Source: Candidatus Nanopelagicus limnes
GTDB taxonomy: Bacteria; Actinomycetota; Actinomycetes; Nanopelagicales; Nanopelagicaceae
Reading direction: 5' to 3'
Assembly: GCF_002287885.2 (NCBI RefSeq)
Contig: NZ_CP016768.2
Location: 930,001-994,000, forward strand
Length of the DNA: 64,000 bases
Notes under the pieces: model-generated
What the model saw: the letters and a program-made list of their open reading frames with translations, nothing else
Databases searched by the model: none
What the model was told of the DNA's origin: nothing
In this document: positions 1-10,514 of the stretch, one piece after another
How positions within the stretch are numbered: the first letter of the stretch is position 1
Layout: every line of letters starts with the position of its first letter
Program-made: the position numbers and the translations under genes

Positions 1-1172
<1,172 letters not shown>

Positions 1173-1259
1173 TTACTTGGCCCCGCCGCGGCAGATAAGA
1201 AGCAGTGATGACAGGCGCAATGAAGAGTTAAGTAAAGAGGTAGCACCTGTGATTAACAT
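1173..1259 (-). CDS. leuL: leucine leader peptide (attenuator peptide)
   Basis: A 28-codon open frame starts with ATG at 1259 and ends with TAA at 1173, 70 bases before leuA. Eight of its 28 residues are leucine, and it ends LRLSSLLLICRGGAK, so three consecutive Leu codons plus an Ile codon lie just before the structured part of the leader. Leader peptides of this kind, which sense charged tRNA-Leu through ribosome stalling, are known upstream of leuA in other actinobacteria. I see no strong ribosome site before the ATG, so initiation could be weak. The call rests on composition and position. Confidence 0.7.
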   Translation of the reverse strand: MLITGATSLLNSSLRLSSLLLICRGGAK

Positions 1260-1324
1260 GGCTAAAGGTTAACTCACTCGTAAGAAATTAACCAAATTAG
1301 ATCAAATGGGCCATTCATTTTCAG

Positions 1325-2764
1325 GTGCAAAGTGCCTATCGTTTAGCCATGGCGTTTGCGACTTCCAAGCCTTATCTAGCCCCAAGGCCAAATGAGTACG
1401 CACAAATTCCAGATCCAATTTTTCGTAAAAACTGGTTTGGCGATATAAATCTGCCAGGACCAAATCCAAAATTTTCAGATTTAATAACTGCCACCTTCAT
1501 GATTAATACGCCAAAGTTTTTACTTGGCATGCAAAGAAAATTTGGTGATAACTGCTCATTTTTTCTATCTAGAAGATTATTTATTGGTTTGTTCTCCCCC
1601 AGCGCAGTTCATGAGGTAACAGTTGCCCAACAACATAATTTTGTTAAGGGTGTGGGCTTTGCCAGAATGCGAAAAGTATTAGGTGAGGGCTTATTAACTA
1701 ATGAGGAGCCAATTCATCTAGCTCACCGAAGAATGATGCAACCACCATTTCATCATGGAAATCTAGATTCCTACGTTGCCATTATGCACAACCTAGTTAG
1801 TGAACACACTAAAGATTGGGAGAGCAAAAAAAGTATTGAGTTAGCCCCGGAGATGATGGCGCTAACTTTAGAGATCGTCTCTCGATGTTTATTTGGCCTA
1901 GATTCTCATAAATACACCCAAGCGATTGCGGAGTCGATGGAGGTGGCAATTGATCGAATTGAACGAACCATGCTGCCTGGCCTAGACCGCTTTGATAAAT
2001 CTGGAATTAAGTACTTTAAGGAGTTTGAGGTTGCCTCAAATCGATTAGTTGAAATTGCCGAGGCGATTATCAATAAGCGGATGCAAAGTGGTGAGAAGAA
2101 AGATGATGATCTTCTAGGAATCTTGTTGCAGATGCGAGATCAAATCTCAACTGATCATATTCGCGATGAGGTTTTAACTTTGATTTTAAGTGGCCATGAA
2201 ACTACTGCAAATGTAATGAGTTGGGCCTTTTCATACTTAGCTAAAAATCCGCAAGTGCAAAAACAACTTGAGGATGAGGCAGATAATGCTTTATGGATTA
2301 AAGAAAATCGCACACCCACCTATCAAGAGTTAGAGGAGAGTTCAAAGATTGCATCCGCCGTTTTGCAAGAGACGATGCGACTTGCTCCTCCAGTTTGGGT
2401 AGCACCCAGAATTGCCACCACCGATTGCATAATTGATGGCGTGAAAATTCCAAAGGGTGCACATGTTTTAGTTAGCCAGTATGTGACACATCGAAATCCA
2501 AGATACTTTCCAGAACCAGAGAAATGGCGGCCAGATCGTTGGTTAGATTCAGAATTTGAAAAATCACTGCCCCGCGGTGCTTACTTCCCATTTGGTGGCG
2601 GTAGTAGGAAATGTTTGGGTGAGTACTTTGCAATTGCAGAGGCTAGATTAATTTTATTAATGGTGGCAAAAAACTTTAGATTAAAAGGTGATTTCCCTAA
2701 AGCCCAACCTAGGGCGACTTATCGCCCAAAGGGTGGGGTAAAAAATAAGGTTTCGCTGCGTTAG
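1325..2764 (+). CDS. cytochrome P450
   Basis: This is a soluble bacterial cytochrome P450 monooxygenase of up to 479 residues. The I-helix oxygen-binding motif is SGHETT, the K-helix ExxR is ETMR, and the haem-binding loop is FPFGGGSRKCLG with Cys about position 430. The frame opens with GTG at 1325; an ATG at 1349 (MAFATSK) is an equally likely start. No ferredoxin or ferredoxin reductase partner is next to it, so the electron donor is unknown. Its substrate cannot be predicted. It overlaps the end of the convergent DUF4389 gene by four bases. Confidence 0.93.
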   Translation: MQSAYRLAMAFATSKPYLAPRPNEYAQIPDPIFRKNWFGDINLPGPNPKFSDLITATFMINTPKFLLGMQRKFGDNCSFFLSRRLFIGLFSPSAVHEVTVAQQHNFVKGVGFARMRKVLGEGLLTNEEPIHLAHRRMMQPPFHHGNLDSYVAIMHNLVSEHTKDWESKKSIELAPEMMALTLEIVSRCLFGLDSHKYTQAIAESMEVAIDRIERTMLPGLDRFDKSGIKYFKEFEVASNRLVEIAEAIINKRMQSGEKKDDDLLGILLQMRDQISTDHIRDEVLTLILSGHETTANVMSWAFSYLAKNPQVQKQLEDEADNALWIKENRTPTYQELEESSKIASAVLQETMRLAPPVWVAPRIATTDCIIDGVKIPKGAHVLVSQYVTHRNPRYFPEPEKWRPDRWLDSEFEKSLPRGAYFPFGGGSRKCLGEYFAIAEARLILLMVAKNFRLKGDFPKAQPRATYRPKGGVKNKVSLR

Positions 2765-3354
2765 TTAAGTGAAAAAGATGGGTACTCATCTGTTATTAAT
2801 AACAGCGCGTATCCATAAAGGCGATTCCAATAAGCAATTACCTTAATTACCTCTTCAGCTTTTTCCTCTGGGTAATGACCTTGACTGATCACGGTAATCC
2901 AAGCAACAAGTGTTAGCGCAAGAGCGTAGATGGCGTAGATAAGTCCAAGTAAGAAAAGTGGAATTGCTAAAAACCACTTAACTAGTGGCATCCAAGGTGA
3001 GAGCTTTTTACCGCCCTCAATTTCTGGATATATCAAGCGCACTTTTTGATTAGCTTCAATTGATGGGTACTCATCAGTGAGTAAAAGTAGGTAGGCATTA
3101 ATTCGATTACTTAACTCAAGGAGTGCTTTATTAAATGCTAAAACATACGATGGATAAACATTTCTAAATAGCAGTGATAGCACTACCGGTAGGACTAGGA
3201 AGCCACCTATTACTCCTGGCAGGTTATCGGCAAACTCAGAGAAGCTGCTTAGGAAGATCAATACTGGGAATGCTAAAAACACTCTAAAGAGGGCGGTGTT
3301 TTTATCGCGGTTATCTAGGTCTACATGAATCTCGGTAAGTATTTGATTGCTCAT
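2761..3354 (-). CDS. DUF4389 membrane protein
   Basis: This 197-residue membrane protein fits the DUF4389 family, whose function is not known. It has hydrophobic segments near residues 20-65 and 120-160, and it twice carries the family phrase LLLTDEYPS / LLITDEYPSF, one after each membrane part, which suggests an internal repeat. It is the last gene of the minus-strand run after glnA, only 13 bases behind it, so it is probably co-transcribed with glnA. Confidence 0.8.
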   Translation of the reverse strand: MSNQILTEIHVDLDNRDKNTALFRVFLAFPVLIFLSSFSEFADNLPGVIGGFLVLPVVLSLLFRNVYPSYVLAFNKALLELSNRINAYLLLLTDEYPSIEANQKVRLIYPEIEGGKKLSPWMPLVKWFLAIPLFLLGLIYAIYALALTLVAWITVISQGHYPEEKAEEVIKVIAYWNRLYGYALLLITDEYPSFSLN

Positions 3355-3367
3355 AACTTGATCCTAC

Positions 3368-4678
3368 CTATAAAACTGGCAAATACCTGTCTAATTCATA
3401 GGCGCTAACCTGTTTGCGATACTCATCCCACTCACTTCGCTTATTGCGCAATACATACTCAAAAACATCATCACCTAATGTTTTCTTCACTAAATCACTC
3501 TTTTCCATCGCGCTAATTGCTTCTGCTAAATCAGTTGGAAGTGGAGCTGGTTTCAAATTTTCCGTTAATTCATAACCACCTTCTACTCCTGCCATACCGG
3601 CCGCGATAATTACTGCAAAAGCAAGGTATGGATTACACGCAGAGTCTGGGGATCTAACCTCAATTCGAGTTGAGGCCTCTTTCTTTGGTTTATAAGTTGG
3701 AATTCTAACCATTGCATTTCGATCAACCTGTGCCCAATTTGCATATGCTGGTGCTTCACCACCACCACTTAATCTCTTATAAGAATTAACCCATTGATTA
3801 GTAATTGCAGTTATCTCAGATGCGTGCTTAATAATTCCGGCGGTGAATGATCTACCAACCTTTGATAATTGCATTGGCGCGCCCTCTTCATAAAATGCAT
3901 TCTTCTCTCCTTCAAATAAAGAGATGTGGGTGTGCATGGCAGAGCCAGGATGATTAGTAAATGGCTTTGGCATAAAGGAGGCGTAAAATCCTTGATCTAG
4001 CGCCACCTCTTTAACCACATGTCTAAATGTCATGATGTTATCTGCGGTGGATAACGCATCGGCATATCGAAGATCAATTTCTTGCTGGCCAGGGCCACCT
4101 TCATGGTGTGAGAACTCAACTGAGATTCCCATTGCTTCTAAAATTGTAATTGCTTGTCTTCTAAAGTCATGACCAACTACAGATGGCGTGTGATCAAAGT
4201 AGCCAGCCGAATCAACTGGGATTGGCTCTTGTCCTGGCTTTGGTTCATCTTTAAATAAGAAGAATTCAATCTCAGGATGTGTGTAACAGGTGTAACCAAG
4301 CTTTGCTACTTTTTCTAATGTTTGACGTAAAACTCTTCTTGGATCAACTGATGCTGGTGTGCCATCTGGAAGTGAAATATCACAAAACATTCGAGCCGCT
4401 CCTGGAGATTCAGTTCGCCATGGCAGAACTGAAAAGCTTGCAGGATCTGGCTTTGCCAACATATCTGCTTCAGTTACTCGAGCAAAGCCTTCAATTGCTG
4501 AGCCATCAAAACCAATTCCTTCAGCAAATGCGTTTTCTAACTCAGCTGGTGCGATTGCAACAGATTTTAAAAAGCCTAAAACATCGGTAAACCAAAGGCG
4601 CACAAATCTAATGTTGCGCTCTTCTAATGTACGAAGGACAAAGTTTTGTTGCTTGGTTAAATCACTTGGGGAGGTCAT
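3368..4678 (-). CDS. glnA: glutamine synthetase, GlnA2 type
   Basis: It makes glutamine from glutamate, ammonia and ATP. The sequence follows the actinobacterial GlnA2 type closely: FVLRTLEERNIRFVRLWF, GIGFDGSAIEGF, HPEIEFFLF, the metal and ATP loops SHHEGGPGQQEIDLR and PGSAMHTHISLF, and VEVRSPDSACNPYLAF. At about 436 residues it has the short GlnA2 length rather than the ~478 of GlnA1, and I do not see the adenylylation loop tyrosine of GlnA1. I chose the ATG at 4678 because family members start there; an in-frame ATG at 4696 would add six residues. It lies downstream of cysK and cysE on the same strand. Confidence 0.95.
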   Translation of the reverse strand: MTSPSDLTKQQNFVLRTLEERNIRFVRLWFTDVLGFLKSVAIAPAELENAFAEGIGFDGSAIEGFARVTEADMLAKPDPASFSVLPWRTESPGAARMFCDISLPDGTPASVDPRRVLRQTLEKVAKLGYTCYTHPEIEFFLFKDEPKPGQEPIPVDSAGYFDHTPSVVGHDFRRQAITILEAMGISVEFSHHEGGPGQQEIDLRYADALSTADNIMTFRHVVKEVALDQGFYASFMPKPFTNHPGSAMHTHISLFEGEKNAFYEEGAPMQLSKVGRSFTAGIIKHASEITAITNQWVNSYKRLSGGGEAPAYANWAQVDRNAMVRIPTYKPKKEASTRIEVRSPDSACNPYLAFAVIIAAGMAGVEGGYELTENLKPAPLPTDLAEAISAMEKSDLVKKTLGDDVFEYVLRNKRSEWDEYRKQVSAYELDRYLPVL

Positions 4679-4747
4679 AGACAGTATTAAAGCCAATGAT
4701 GGTTACGGCTATGTTAACTGGCAAAAATATGCCCAACTTAAGCGTGA

Positions 4748-5254
4748 TTAGATTGCGAAAAACTCCGATGAATCCACACTAGTGCTGGCAGGAACACTTC
4801 TACTTACCACCATGTTGGCAGAAACTTTGGCGCCATCGCCCACGGTGATATCACCAATTATTCGAGCACCCGCACCGATCACCACATTATTTCCAATGGT
4901 TGGATGGCGCTTGCCGGTGCCACCAGATTTAGCACCCAATGTCACATCATGATAAATCATTACATCATCACCAACAACAGCCGTGGCACCAATTACTACA
5001 CCCATGCCATGGTCAATAAAAAATCTTCGACCGATTTTCGCCGCTGGATGAATCTCAATTCCAGTAGTACTTCGCACCAAATTTGAATGGATGCGGGCGA
5101 TTAATTTCAGATTAATGCGCCAAAGAAAATGAGAGATTCGATGTCCCCAAACCGCATGCAAGCCTGGATAGGTAAGTAAAACCTCTAATCGATTACGCGC
5201 AGCTGGATCTTTAGCTAGCGCAGTATCAATATCTTCAACTATGCCTTTAATCAT
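4748..5254 (-). CDS. cysE: serine O-acetyltransferase
   Basis: CysE acetylates L-serine with acetyl-CoA to give O-acetylserine, the acceptor used by CysK. The 168-residue protein has the short helical N-terminus ([19 protein letters not shown]) and the left-handed beta-helix hexapeptide repeats ([37 protein letters not shown]) of the family. It is shorter than the E. coli protein, as usual in actinobacteria. Its start follows the cysK stop with no spacer, so the two are translationally coupled. Confidence 0.95.
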   Translation of the reverse strand: MIKGIVEDIDTALAKDPAARNRLEVLLTYPGLHAVWGHRISHFLWRINLKLIARIHSNLVRSTTGIEIHPAAKIGRRFFIDHGMGVVIGATAVVGDDVMIYHDVTLGAKSGGTGKRHPTIGNNVVIGAGARIIGDITVGDGAKVSANMVVSRSVPASTSVDSSEFFAI

Positions 5255-6181
5255 TTAATCAGTTAAATCTTCATACAGAACAGTTGAAAGATAACGCTCA
5301 CCAAATGAAGGAATGATTACTACGATATTTTTTCCAGCAAACTCGGCTCGCTTTGCCACAACCGAAGCTGCCCAAAGCGCAGCACCTGATGAGATACCAG
5401 CCAAGATTCCTTCTTCACTGCCTGCACGGCGGGCATACTTAATTGCATCTGCAGCCGAGGCATCTAAAATTTCATCATAAACATTTCGATCCAATACTGG
5501 TGGCACAAAGTTTGCACCAATTCCTTGAATCGGGTGTGAGCCTGGGGCGCCACCATTTAAAATAGGTGATGCTGCTGGTTCAACACCAATCACCTTAACG
5601 CTTGATTTGCGCTCTTTAAGTAGTTGTCCTGTTCCGGTAATCGTGCCACCAGTTCCAATTCCAGAGATTAAAACATCAACTGTGCCATCAGTGTCTCGCC
5701 ATATTTCTTCACCAGTTGTTTGGCGGTGAATGATAGGACCGGCAGCATTTTCAAATTGGCGAACCATTACAGCGCCAGATTTTGCTAGCTCCTCAGATCT
5801 TGCAACAGCGCCCTTCATTCCCTCTGCAGCTGGAGTTAAAATTAACTCAGCTCCGTATGCTCTAATTAATTTACGACGCTCCTTTGAGACAGACTCTGGC
5901 ATCGATAAAATTACTTTGTATCCACGGGCTGCCCCGACCATGGCCAGTGCAACTCCTGTGTTTCCCGAGGTTGCCTCAACAATTGTGCCACCAGGCTTTA
6001 GTTCACCACTTTTTTCAGCAGCGTCAACCATGGCAATCGCAAGGCGATCTTTAACAGTTGCAGATGGGTTATAAAACTCAAGCTTTGCCCAAACATTAGC
6101 GGCGGCGCCATCCATAATTTTATTGATTTTAACTAGCGGGGTATTTCCGAATATCTCAGTGATGTCGTTGTAAATTTTCAT
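5255..6181 (-). CDS. cysK: cysteine synthase A
   Basis: This PLP enzyme of 308 residues makes cysteine from O-acetylserine and sulfide. The PLP lysine is Lys44 in NPSATVKDR, the substrate loop is EATSGNTG near residues 69-76, and the phosphate-binding loop is [12 protein letters not shown]. The family length is normal. It is the first gene of a cysK-cysE operon and is preceded by a leader peptide ending in two cysteines, so cysteine supply may control it. Confidence 0.97.
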   Translation of the reverse strand: MKIYNDITEIFGNTPLVKINKIMDGAAANVWAKLEFYNPSATVKDRLAIAMVDAAEKSGELKPGGTIVEATSGNTGVALAMVGAARGYKVILSMPESVSKERRKLIRAYGAELILTPAAEGMKGAVARSEELAKSGAVMVRQFENAAGPIIHRQTTGEEIWRDTDGTVDVLISGIGTGGTITGTGQLLKERKSSVKVIGVEPAASPILNGGAPGSHPIQGIGANFVPPVLDRNVYDEILDASAADAIKYARRAGSEEGILAGISSGAALWAASVVAKRAEFAGKNIVVIIPSFGERYLSTVLYEDLTD

Positions 6182-6250
6182 TTATTTCTCCTAAAAATTA
6201 ATTGGTTGATTTAAAAAAAAGGGCAAAGCAGGATGAGGTTAAAGAAAGTA

Positions 6251-6331
6251 TTAGCAGCTACAAGATGTTGCAAGACCAAAATCAATTACCCGACGGCGCG
6301 TAAACAGCCACTTGCCAATTGATTTAATCAC
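6251..6331 (-). CDS. cysteine-responsive leader peptide upstream of cysK
   Basis: A 26-residue open frame from GTG at 6331 to TAA at 6251 ends RRRVIDFGLATSCSC. An arginine run followed by VIDF and a cysteine-rich end resembles the small leader peptides found upstream of sulfur-assimilation genes in many actinobacteria, as I recall the family. Stalling at the terminal Cys codons would couple cysteine level to cysK-cysE expression. The 69 bases between this stop and cysK contain the cysK ribosome site (AGGAGAAA). The start codon could also be a nearer, non-standard one. Confidence 0.65.
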   Translation of the reverse strand: MIKSIGKWLFTRRRVIDFGLATSCSC

Positions 6332-6410
6332 GGGCTAAATCTAAAGTACCAATTGAGTTAAGGCTAATTGCAAATCATTTGCGTGTTTTAACAATTACGC
6401 TTAATTTAGA

Positions 6411-8105
6411 TTAAGACTCATTCCAATGTGATGTAATCGGCAACCTGCGATCCTTACCAAAGGCCCTATTTGAGATCTTTGTTCCAGGTGGATACTGCCG
6501 GCGTTTGTACTCAGCTCGATCAACTAACCCAACCACCTTATCGACAAGTGCTGCATCAAATCCGGCAGCGAGCGCGGCTGGCTTTCCACCATCTTGATCA
6601 ATATAGATTTCTAAAATCTGATCTAAAACTTTGTAATCAGGCAAAGAGTCAGAGTCCTTTTGATCAGGGCGAAGCTCAGCACTTGGCTCTTTGTTAATTG
6701 AGTTGACTGGAATCGGTGGGGTTTGTCCCTGCAGGATTGCTAACTCATTGCGCCACTTAGCTAATTGCCAAACTTGAGTTTTATATAGATCTTTAATCGG
6801 GGCAAAGCCGCCGACGGCGTCCCCATACAAAGTTGAGTAGCCAACTGCTAACTCAGATTTATTGCCGGTAGCAAGCACTAAGTGCCCCTCTTGATTTGAT
6901 AATCCCATCAAGGTTACCCCGCGCACACGTGCCTGCAGATTCTCCTCTGCCACTCCTGCCAAATGCAGATTCTCAATAAAGTTTGCCACCATTGGAGCGA
7001 TCTCGATGATTCGATAATTTAAACCAATATTTATTGCTAACTCTTTAGCATCAGCTAATGAGTGCTCTGATGAAAACTTACTTGGCATTGCCACGCCATG
7101 TACCCGGCTTGCCCCAATTGCATCTGCAGCTAATGCAGCAACAACTGCTGAATCTATTCCACCAGATACACCAAGGATTACCGATTTAAAATTATTCTTC
7201 TCCACATAATCTCGCAAGCCAATTACCAGCCCCTGCCAGATTTGCTCTAAATCCCCCAGCCTTCTTGCCACACCAGCCTTTATCTTTTGATACTTTAAAA
7301 TTGGTGGGTTTGAAATAATTAAATCTGGATCACTAGATGCTAACTTCACATCAAGATCAATCACCATCAGGCCATCTTCAAATTGCGGAGCTCTGGCAAT
7401 TATCTGACCAGTTTGGGAGGTGATGATTGTGTCGCCATCAAAAACTAAATCATCTTGCCCACCAGTCATATTTACATAGGCAAGTGGGGCGCCGATCTCA
7501 AGGGAGCGCGCTTGCACCAAAGCCAATCTGGCATCATCTTTATTTAACTCAAATGGTGAGCCATTAGGAACTAGTAGTAATCCAATATTTCGCTTGGCTA
7601 ACTCTGCAACTGGGCCCCCTGCTTGCCAAATATCTTCACAAATTGCAATACCAATATCAACCCCACAAACTCTGATTACTAATGAGTGATTTCCAGGGGC
7701 AAAGTTTCGATACTCATCAAAGACTCCATAATTTGGCAGGTGGTGTTTGATATAGGTCGCCATAATCTCACCGCGATAAATAACTGCAACACAGTTTTGA
7801 GGCCGCCCGCCCTCACTTTGGCCTAAGTAGCCAACTAATAAAGTTAGATCTCCATTACCTTCACTATTAATTCGAACTGCAAGTTTTTCAACTGCAGCAA
7901 TGGAGGCAGCTCTAAAGGATGCTCGATTGGCTAAATCCTCAACTGGGTAGCCAGTTAAAATCATCTCCGGATAAACAACTACTACCGCGCCGGCGTTGGC
8001 GGCATCAAATGCGTACTTAGAAATTAGATCAGCATTTTTACTTAGATCACCAACAGTTGGGTTGATCTGGGCAAGGGCAATTCTGATTAGGCCGGTATCA
8101 CTCAC
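6411..8105 (-). CDS. nadE: glutamine-dependent NAD+ synthetase
   Basis: The 564-residue protein makes NAD+ from deamido-NAD+ and glutamine. Its N-terminal nitrilase-type glutaminase domain (about residues 5-250) has the three catalytic regions YPEMILTGYP (Glu), HHLPNYGVFDEYR (Lys) and GIAICEDIW (Cys). The C-terminal synthetase domain has the ATP pyrophosphatase loop ILGVSGGIDSAVV. It is transcribed divergently from panB across 107 bases that hold a perfect inverted repeat. Confidence 0.96.
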   Translation of the reverse strand: MSDTGLIRIALAQINPTVGDLSKNADLISKYAFDAANAGAVVVVYPEMILTGYPVEDLANRASFRAASIAAVEKLAVRINSEGNGDLTLLVGYLGQSEGGRPQNCVAVIYRGEIMATYIKHHLPNYGVFDEYRNFAPGNHSLVIRVCGVDIGIAICEDIWQAGGPVAELAKRNIGLLLVPNGSPFELNKDDARLALVQARSLEIGAPLAYVNMTGGQDDLVFDGDTIITSQTGQIIARAPQFEDGLMVIDLDVKLASSDPDLIISNPPILKYQKIKAGVARRLGDLEQIWQGLVIGLRDYVEKNNFKSVILGVSGGIDSAVVAALAADAIGASRVHGVAMPSKFSSEHSLADAKELAINIGLNYRIIEIAPMVANFIENLHLAGVAEENLQARVRGVTLMGLSNQEGHLVLATGNKSELAVGYSTLYGDAVGGFAPIKDLYKTQVWQLAKWRNELAILQGQTPPIPVNSINKEPSAELRPDQKDSDSLPDYKVLDQILEIYIDQDGGKPAALAAGFDAALVDKVVGLVDRAEYKRRQYPPGTKISNRAFGKDRRLPITSHWNES

Positions 8106-8120
8106 TTTTCAAGAGTACCT

Positions 8121-8135
8121 CAGGTGGCGCACCTG
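8121..8135. promoter_or_regulatory. inverted repeat between nadE and panB
   Basis: CAGGTGGCGCACCTG is a perfect 6-3-6 inverted repeat only 16 bases upstream of the nadE start and 78 bases before panB. Its size and place fit an operator of a dimeric repressor. I cannot name the regulator, and a chance palindrome is possible. Confidence 0.35.
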
Positions 8136-8212
8136 GTGGGAGTTAAGTTAAAGTAAGCACACCTAGTAAAGACAGGGACCAGTAATGGCCTTGATCTAAA
8201 AGGAGATAAATA

Positions 8213-9022
8213 ATGAGTAATGCTCATACCTCACGTATTTCTATCACCGATTTAGCAGCCAAGAAAGAGGCTGGCCAAAAATGGGCAATGCTCACCTGCT
8301 ATGAACAGATCACTGCCGAGATCTTTGATGAAGCTGGTATTCCGGTTCTGCTAGTTGGTGATTCTGCTGGCAATAATTTCCTTGGTTTTGAAAACACAAT
8401 CCCGGTAAGCGTTGATGAGTTGATTCCACTTGCAAGGGCTGTTGTAACAGCTAGCCAAAAAGCGATGGTGGTTGCAGATTTTCCATTTGGTTCCTATGAG
8501 AGCTCCCCCGATCAAGCACTTGCCACGGGTATTAGATTTTTTAAAGAGGCAAAGGTCGGGGCGGTAAAGCTTGAAGGTGGCGCCAAGGTTGTGCCACAGA
8601 TAGAAAAATTAATTGCTGCCGGAATTCCAGTAATGGGACATCTTGGTTTAACCCCACAATCTGTTCACGCCTTAGGTGGCTTTAAGGTGCAGGGCCGAGG
8701 TGAGGATGGGCAGCGAATTATTAATGATGCTAAAGCACTGCAGGCGGCCGGAGTTTTTGCGATTGTGCTGGAGGCAGTGCCGGCAGAACTTGCTGCGCAG
8801 ATTACAAAGGAGCTTTTGATTCCAACCATTGGCATTGGCGCAGGTGTTAACTGTGATGCCCAGGTCTTAGTTTGGACAGATCTAATGGGAATGAGCGCAA
8901 AGATGCCAAAACTTGCTAAGGCTTATCGAAATCTACGTAAAGAGATGTCTGATGCGGTGGGTGAGTTTGCACAAGATGTGGCAGCGGGTAGATTTCCTAC
9001 CGCAGATCAATCTTTTAATTAA
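8213..9022 (+). CDS. panB: 3-methyl-2-oxobutanoate hydroxymethyltransferase
   Basis: PanB adds a hydroxymethyl group to 2-oxoisovalerate to give ketopantoate, the first step of pantothenate and CoA synthesis. The 269-residue TIM-barrel protein shows the family motifs MLTCYEQITAEIFDEAG, LVGDSAGNNFLG, ADFPFGSYE, VKLEGGAKV, MGHLGLTPQSVH and IGIGAGVNCDAQVLVW. A strong AAGGAG ribosome site sits eight bases before the ATG. No panC or panD is next to it. Confidence 0.97.
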   Translation: MSNAHTSRISITDLAAKKEAGQKWAMLTCYEQITAEIFDEAGIPVLLVGDSAGNNFLGFENTIPVSVDELIPLARAVVTASQKAMVVADFPFGSYESSPDQALATGIRFFKEAKVGAVKLEGGAKVVPQIEKLIAAGIPVMGHLGLTPQSVHALGGFKVQGRGEDGQRIINDAKALQAAGVFAIVLEAVPAELAAQITKELLIPTIGIGAGVNCDAQVLVWTDLMGMSAKMPKLAKAYRNLRKEMSDAVGEFAQDVAAGRFPTADQSFN

Positions 9023-9044
9023 ACCAATCTGCACCGGAGGGTGA

Positions 9045-10316
9045 GTGAAAGCAAATCTAGCAATAGATTTTTCACCCCTTAAAAAGTATCCAGATTTTAG
9101 AAGGCTCTGGCTTTCAGGGCTGATCTCCTACTTTGGTTCGATGTTTACCTACGTCGCACTTCCCTTTCAAGTTAAAGAGTTAACTGGCTCCTATTTGGCA
9201 GTTGGCTTAATCGGTTTAGTAGAGATTATTCCGTTGGTCATCTTTGGCCTTTATGGCGGAGTGCTAGCAGATCATATGGATCGCAAAAAAATGATCTGGG
9301 CAACTGAGTTTGCAGCCCTTTTCTTATCAGCCATTCTCCTAATTAACTCACTGCTTCCCTCACCTAGCCTGGCCCTGATTTATATAGTTGCGGCCCTCTT
9401 TTCAGCTGTTGATGGCTTGCAACGCCCAAGTGCTGATGCGATATTGCCAAGGTTGGTTGAACATAAGGACCTGCCAGCAGCTAGTGCGTTGATGAGTTTG
9501 CGTTGGCAGATGGGAATGATTGCCGGTCCCTCCCTTGCTGGAGTTTTAATCTCGATCTTTGGCGTAAGTGCTGGTTTTATTTTAGATATTGCAACCTACT
9601 TTTTATCACTCATTATTTTGATCAGAGTTAAGAGTGTGCCGCCCATTGAAATCAGTGAAAACCCTTCATTTTCCAGCCTGGTCGCTGGGGTTAAATATGC
9701 AACAAGTCGTAAGGATTTAATGGGCACATACCTTGTTGATTTATCAGCAATGTTTTTTGCAATGCCAACTGCGCTATTTCCATTCTGGGCAGAAGAAGCA
9801 GGAGCACCTTGGGCACTTGGTTTGTTCTATGCCGCCGGAACTATCGGCTCTATTTTGGTAACACTGACAAGTGGTTGGGTTAGAAACTATTCCAAACATG
9901 GTCGGGCGATATTTTTAGCAGCCCTAGGTTGGGGGGTGGCAATAACCTTTGCCGGTTTAGTTAACAACCTCTTTTTAATTCTGCTATTTCTTATTTTGGC
10001 AGGGGCTTCAGACATGGTCAGCGCCCTATTTAGATCCACGTTATGGAATCAATCCATCCCTGATGAATTCCGGGGCAGATTAGCTGGGGTGGAGTTAATC
10101 TCTTACTCAGTTGGACCATTAGGTGGGCAAACTCGCGCCGGCTTTACCGCCGAACGCACCTCACTGCGCACCTCTGTTGTCTCTGGTGGCCTACTTTGCA
10201 TCGGATTTGTTCTCTTTTTCACCGCTTTACTGCCAGATTTTCGAAAATATGACAGCAAAAGTAATAAATTTGCAGTTTCAGAGGCAAAAAAACGTAAAAC
10301 TGCACCAAATAATTAA
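9045..10316 (+). CDS. MFS transporter, EntS-like exporter
   Basis: A 423-residue major facilitator with about 12 membrane segments. It carries the loop motif GGVLADHMDRKKMI between helices 2 and 3 and the segment DGLQRPSADAILPRLV typical of the EntS/enterobactin-exporter-like branch. The start is GTG at 9045 behind GGAGGGTGA. It follows panB by 22 bases and may share its transcript. The C-terminus ends in a basic tail. The substrate is unknown; drug or siderophore export would fit the branch. A weak hairpin (10335-10356) follows it; the remaining bases up to 10514 show no gene. Confidence 0.85.
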   Translation: MKANLAIDFSPLKKYPDFRRLWLSGLISYFGSMFTYVALPFQVKELTGSYLAVGLIGLVEIIPLVIFGLYGGVLADHMDRKKMIWATEFAALFLSAILLINSLLPSPSLALIYIVAALFSAVDGLQRPSADAILPRLVEHKDLPAASALMSLRWQMGMIAGPSLAGVLISIFGVSAGFILDIATYFLSLIILIRVKSVPPIEISENPSFSSLVAGVKYATSRKDLMGTYLVDLSAMFFAMPTALFPFWAEEAGAPWALGLFYAAGTIGSILVTLTSGWVRNYSKHGRAIFLAALGWGVAITFAGLVNNLFLILLFLILAGASDMVSALFRSTLWNQSIPDEFRGRLAGVELISYSVGPLGGQTRAGFTAERTSLRTSVVSGGLLCIGFVLFFTALLPDFRKYDSKSNKFAVSEAKKRKTAPNN

Positions 10317-10514
10317 CTCACCAGTAGTTTTCTGCCAATTTTGACCAAAAAATTGGGTAACTTTTATAAAAAAATACATAAAAAATTAAATAAATAAAGT
10401 TGCGACACGCACCAATATTTTTGCCAAATGAGTGGACTCTTTTCCCATTTAGTGACACGCTTATCCATGAAACAGGTTCGGTGACGGATCGAACCACTTT
10501 GATAGGAGATCTAC

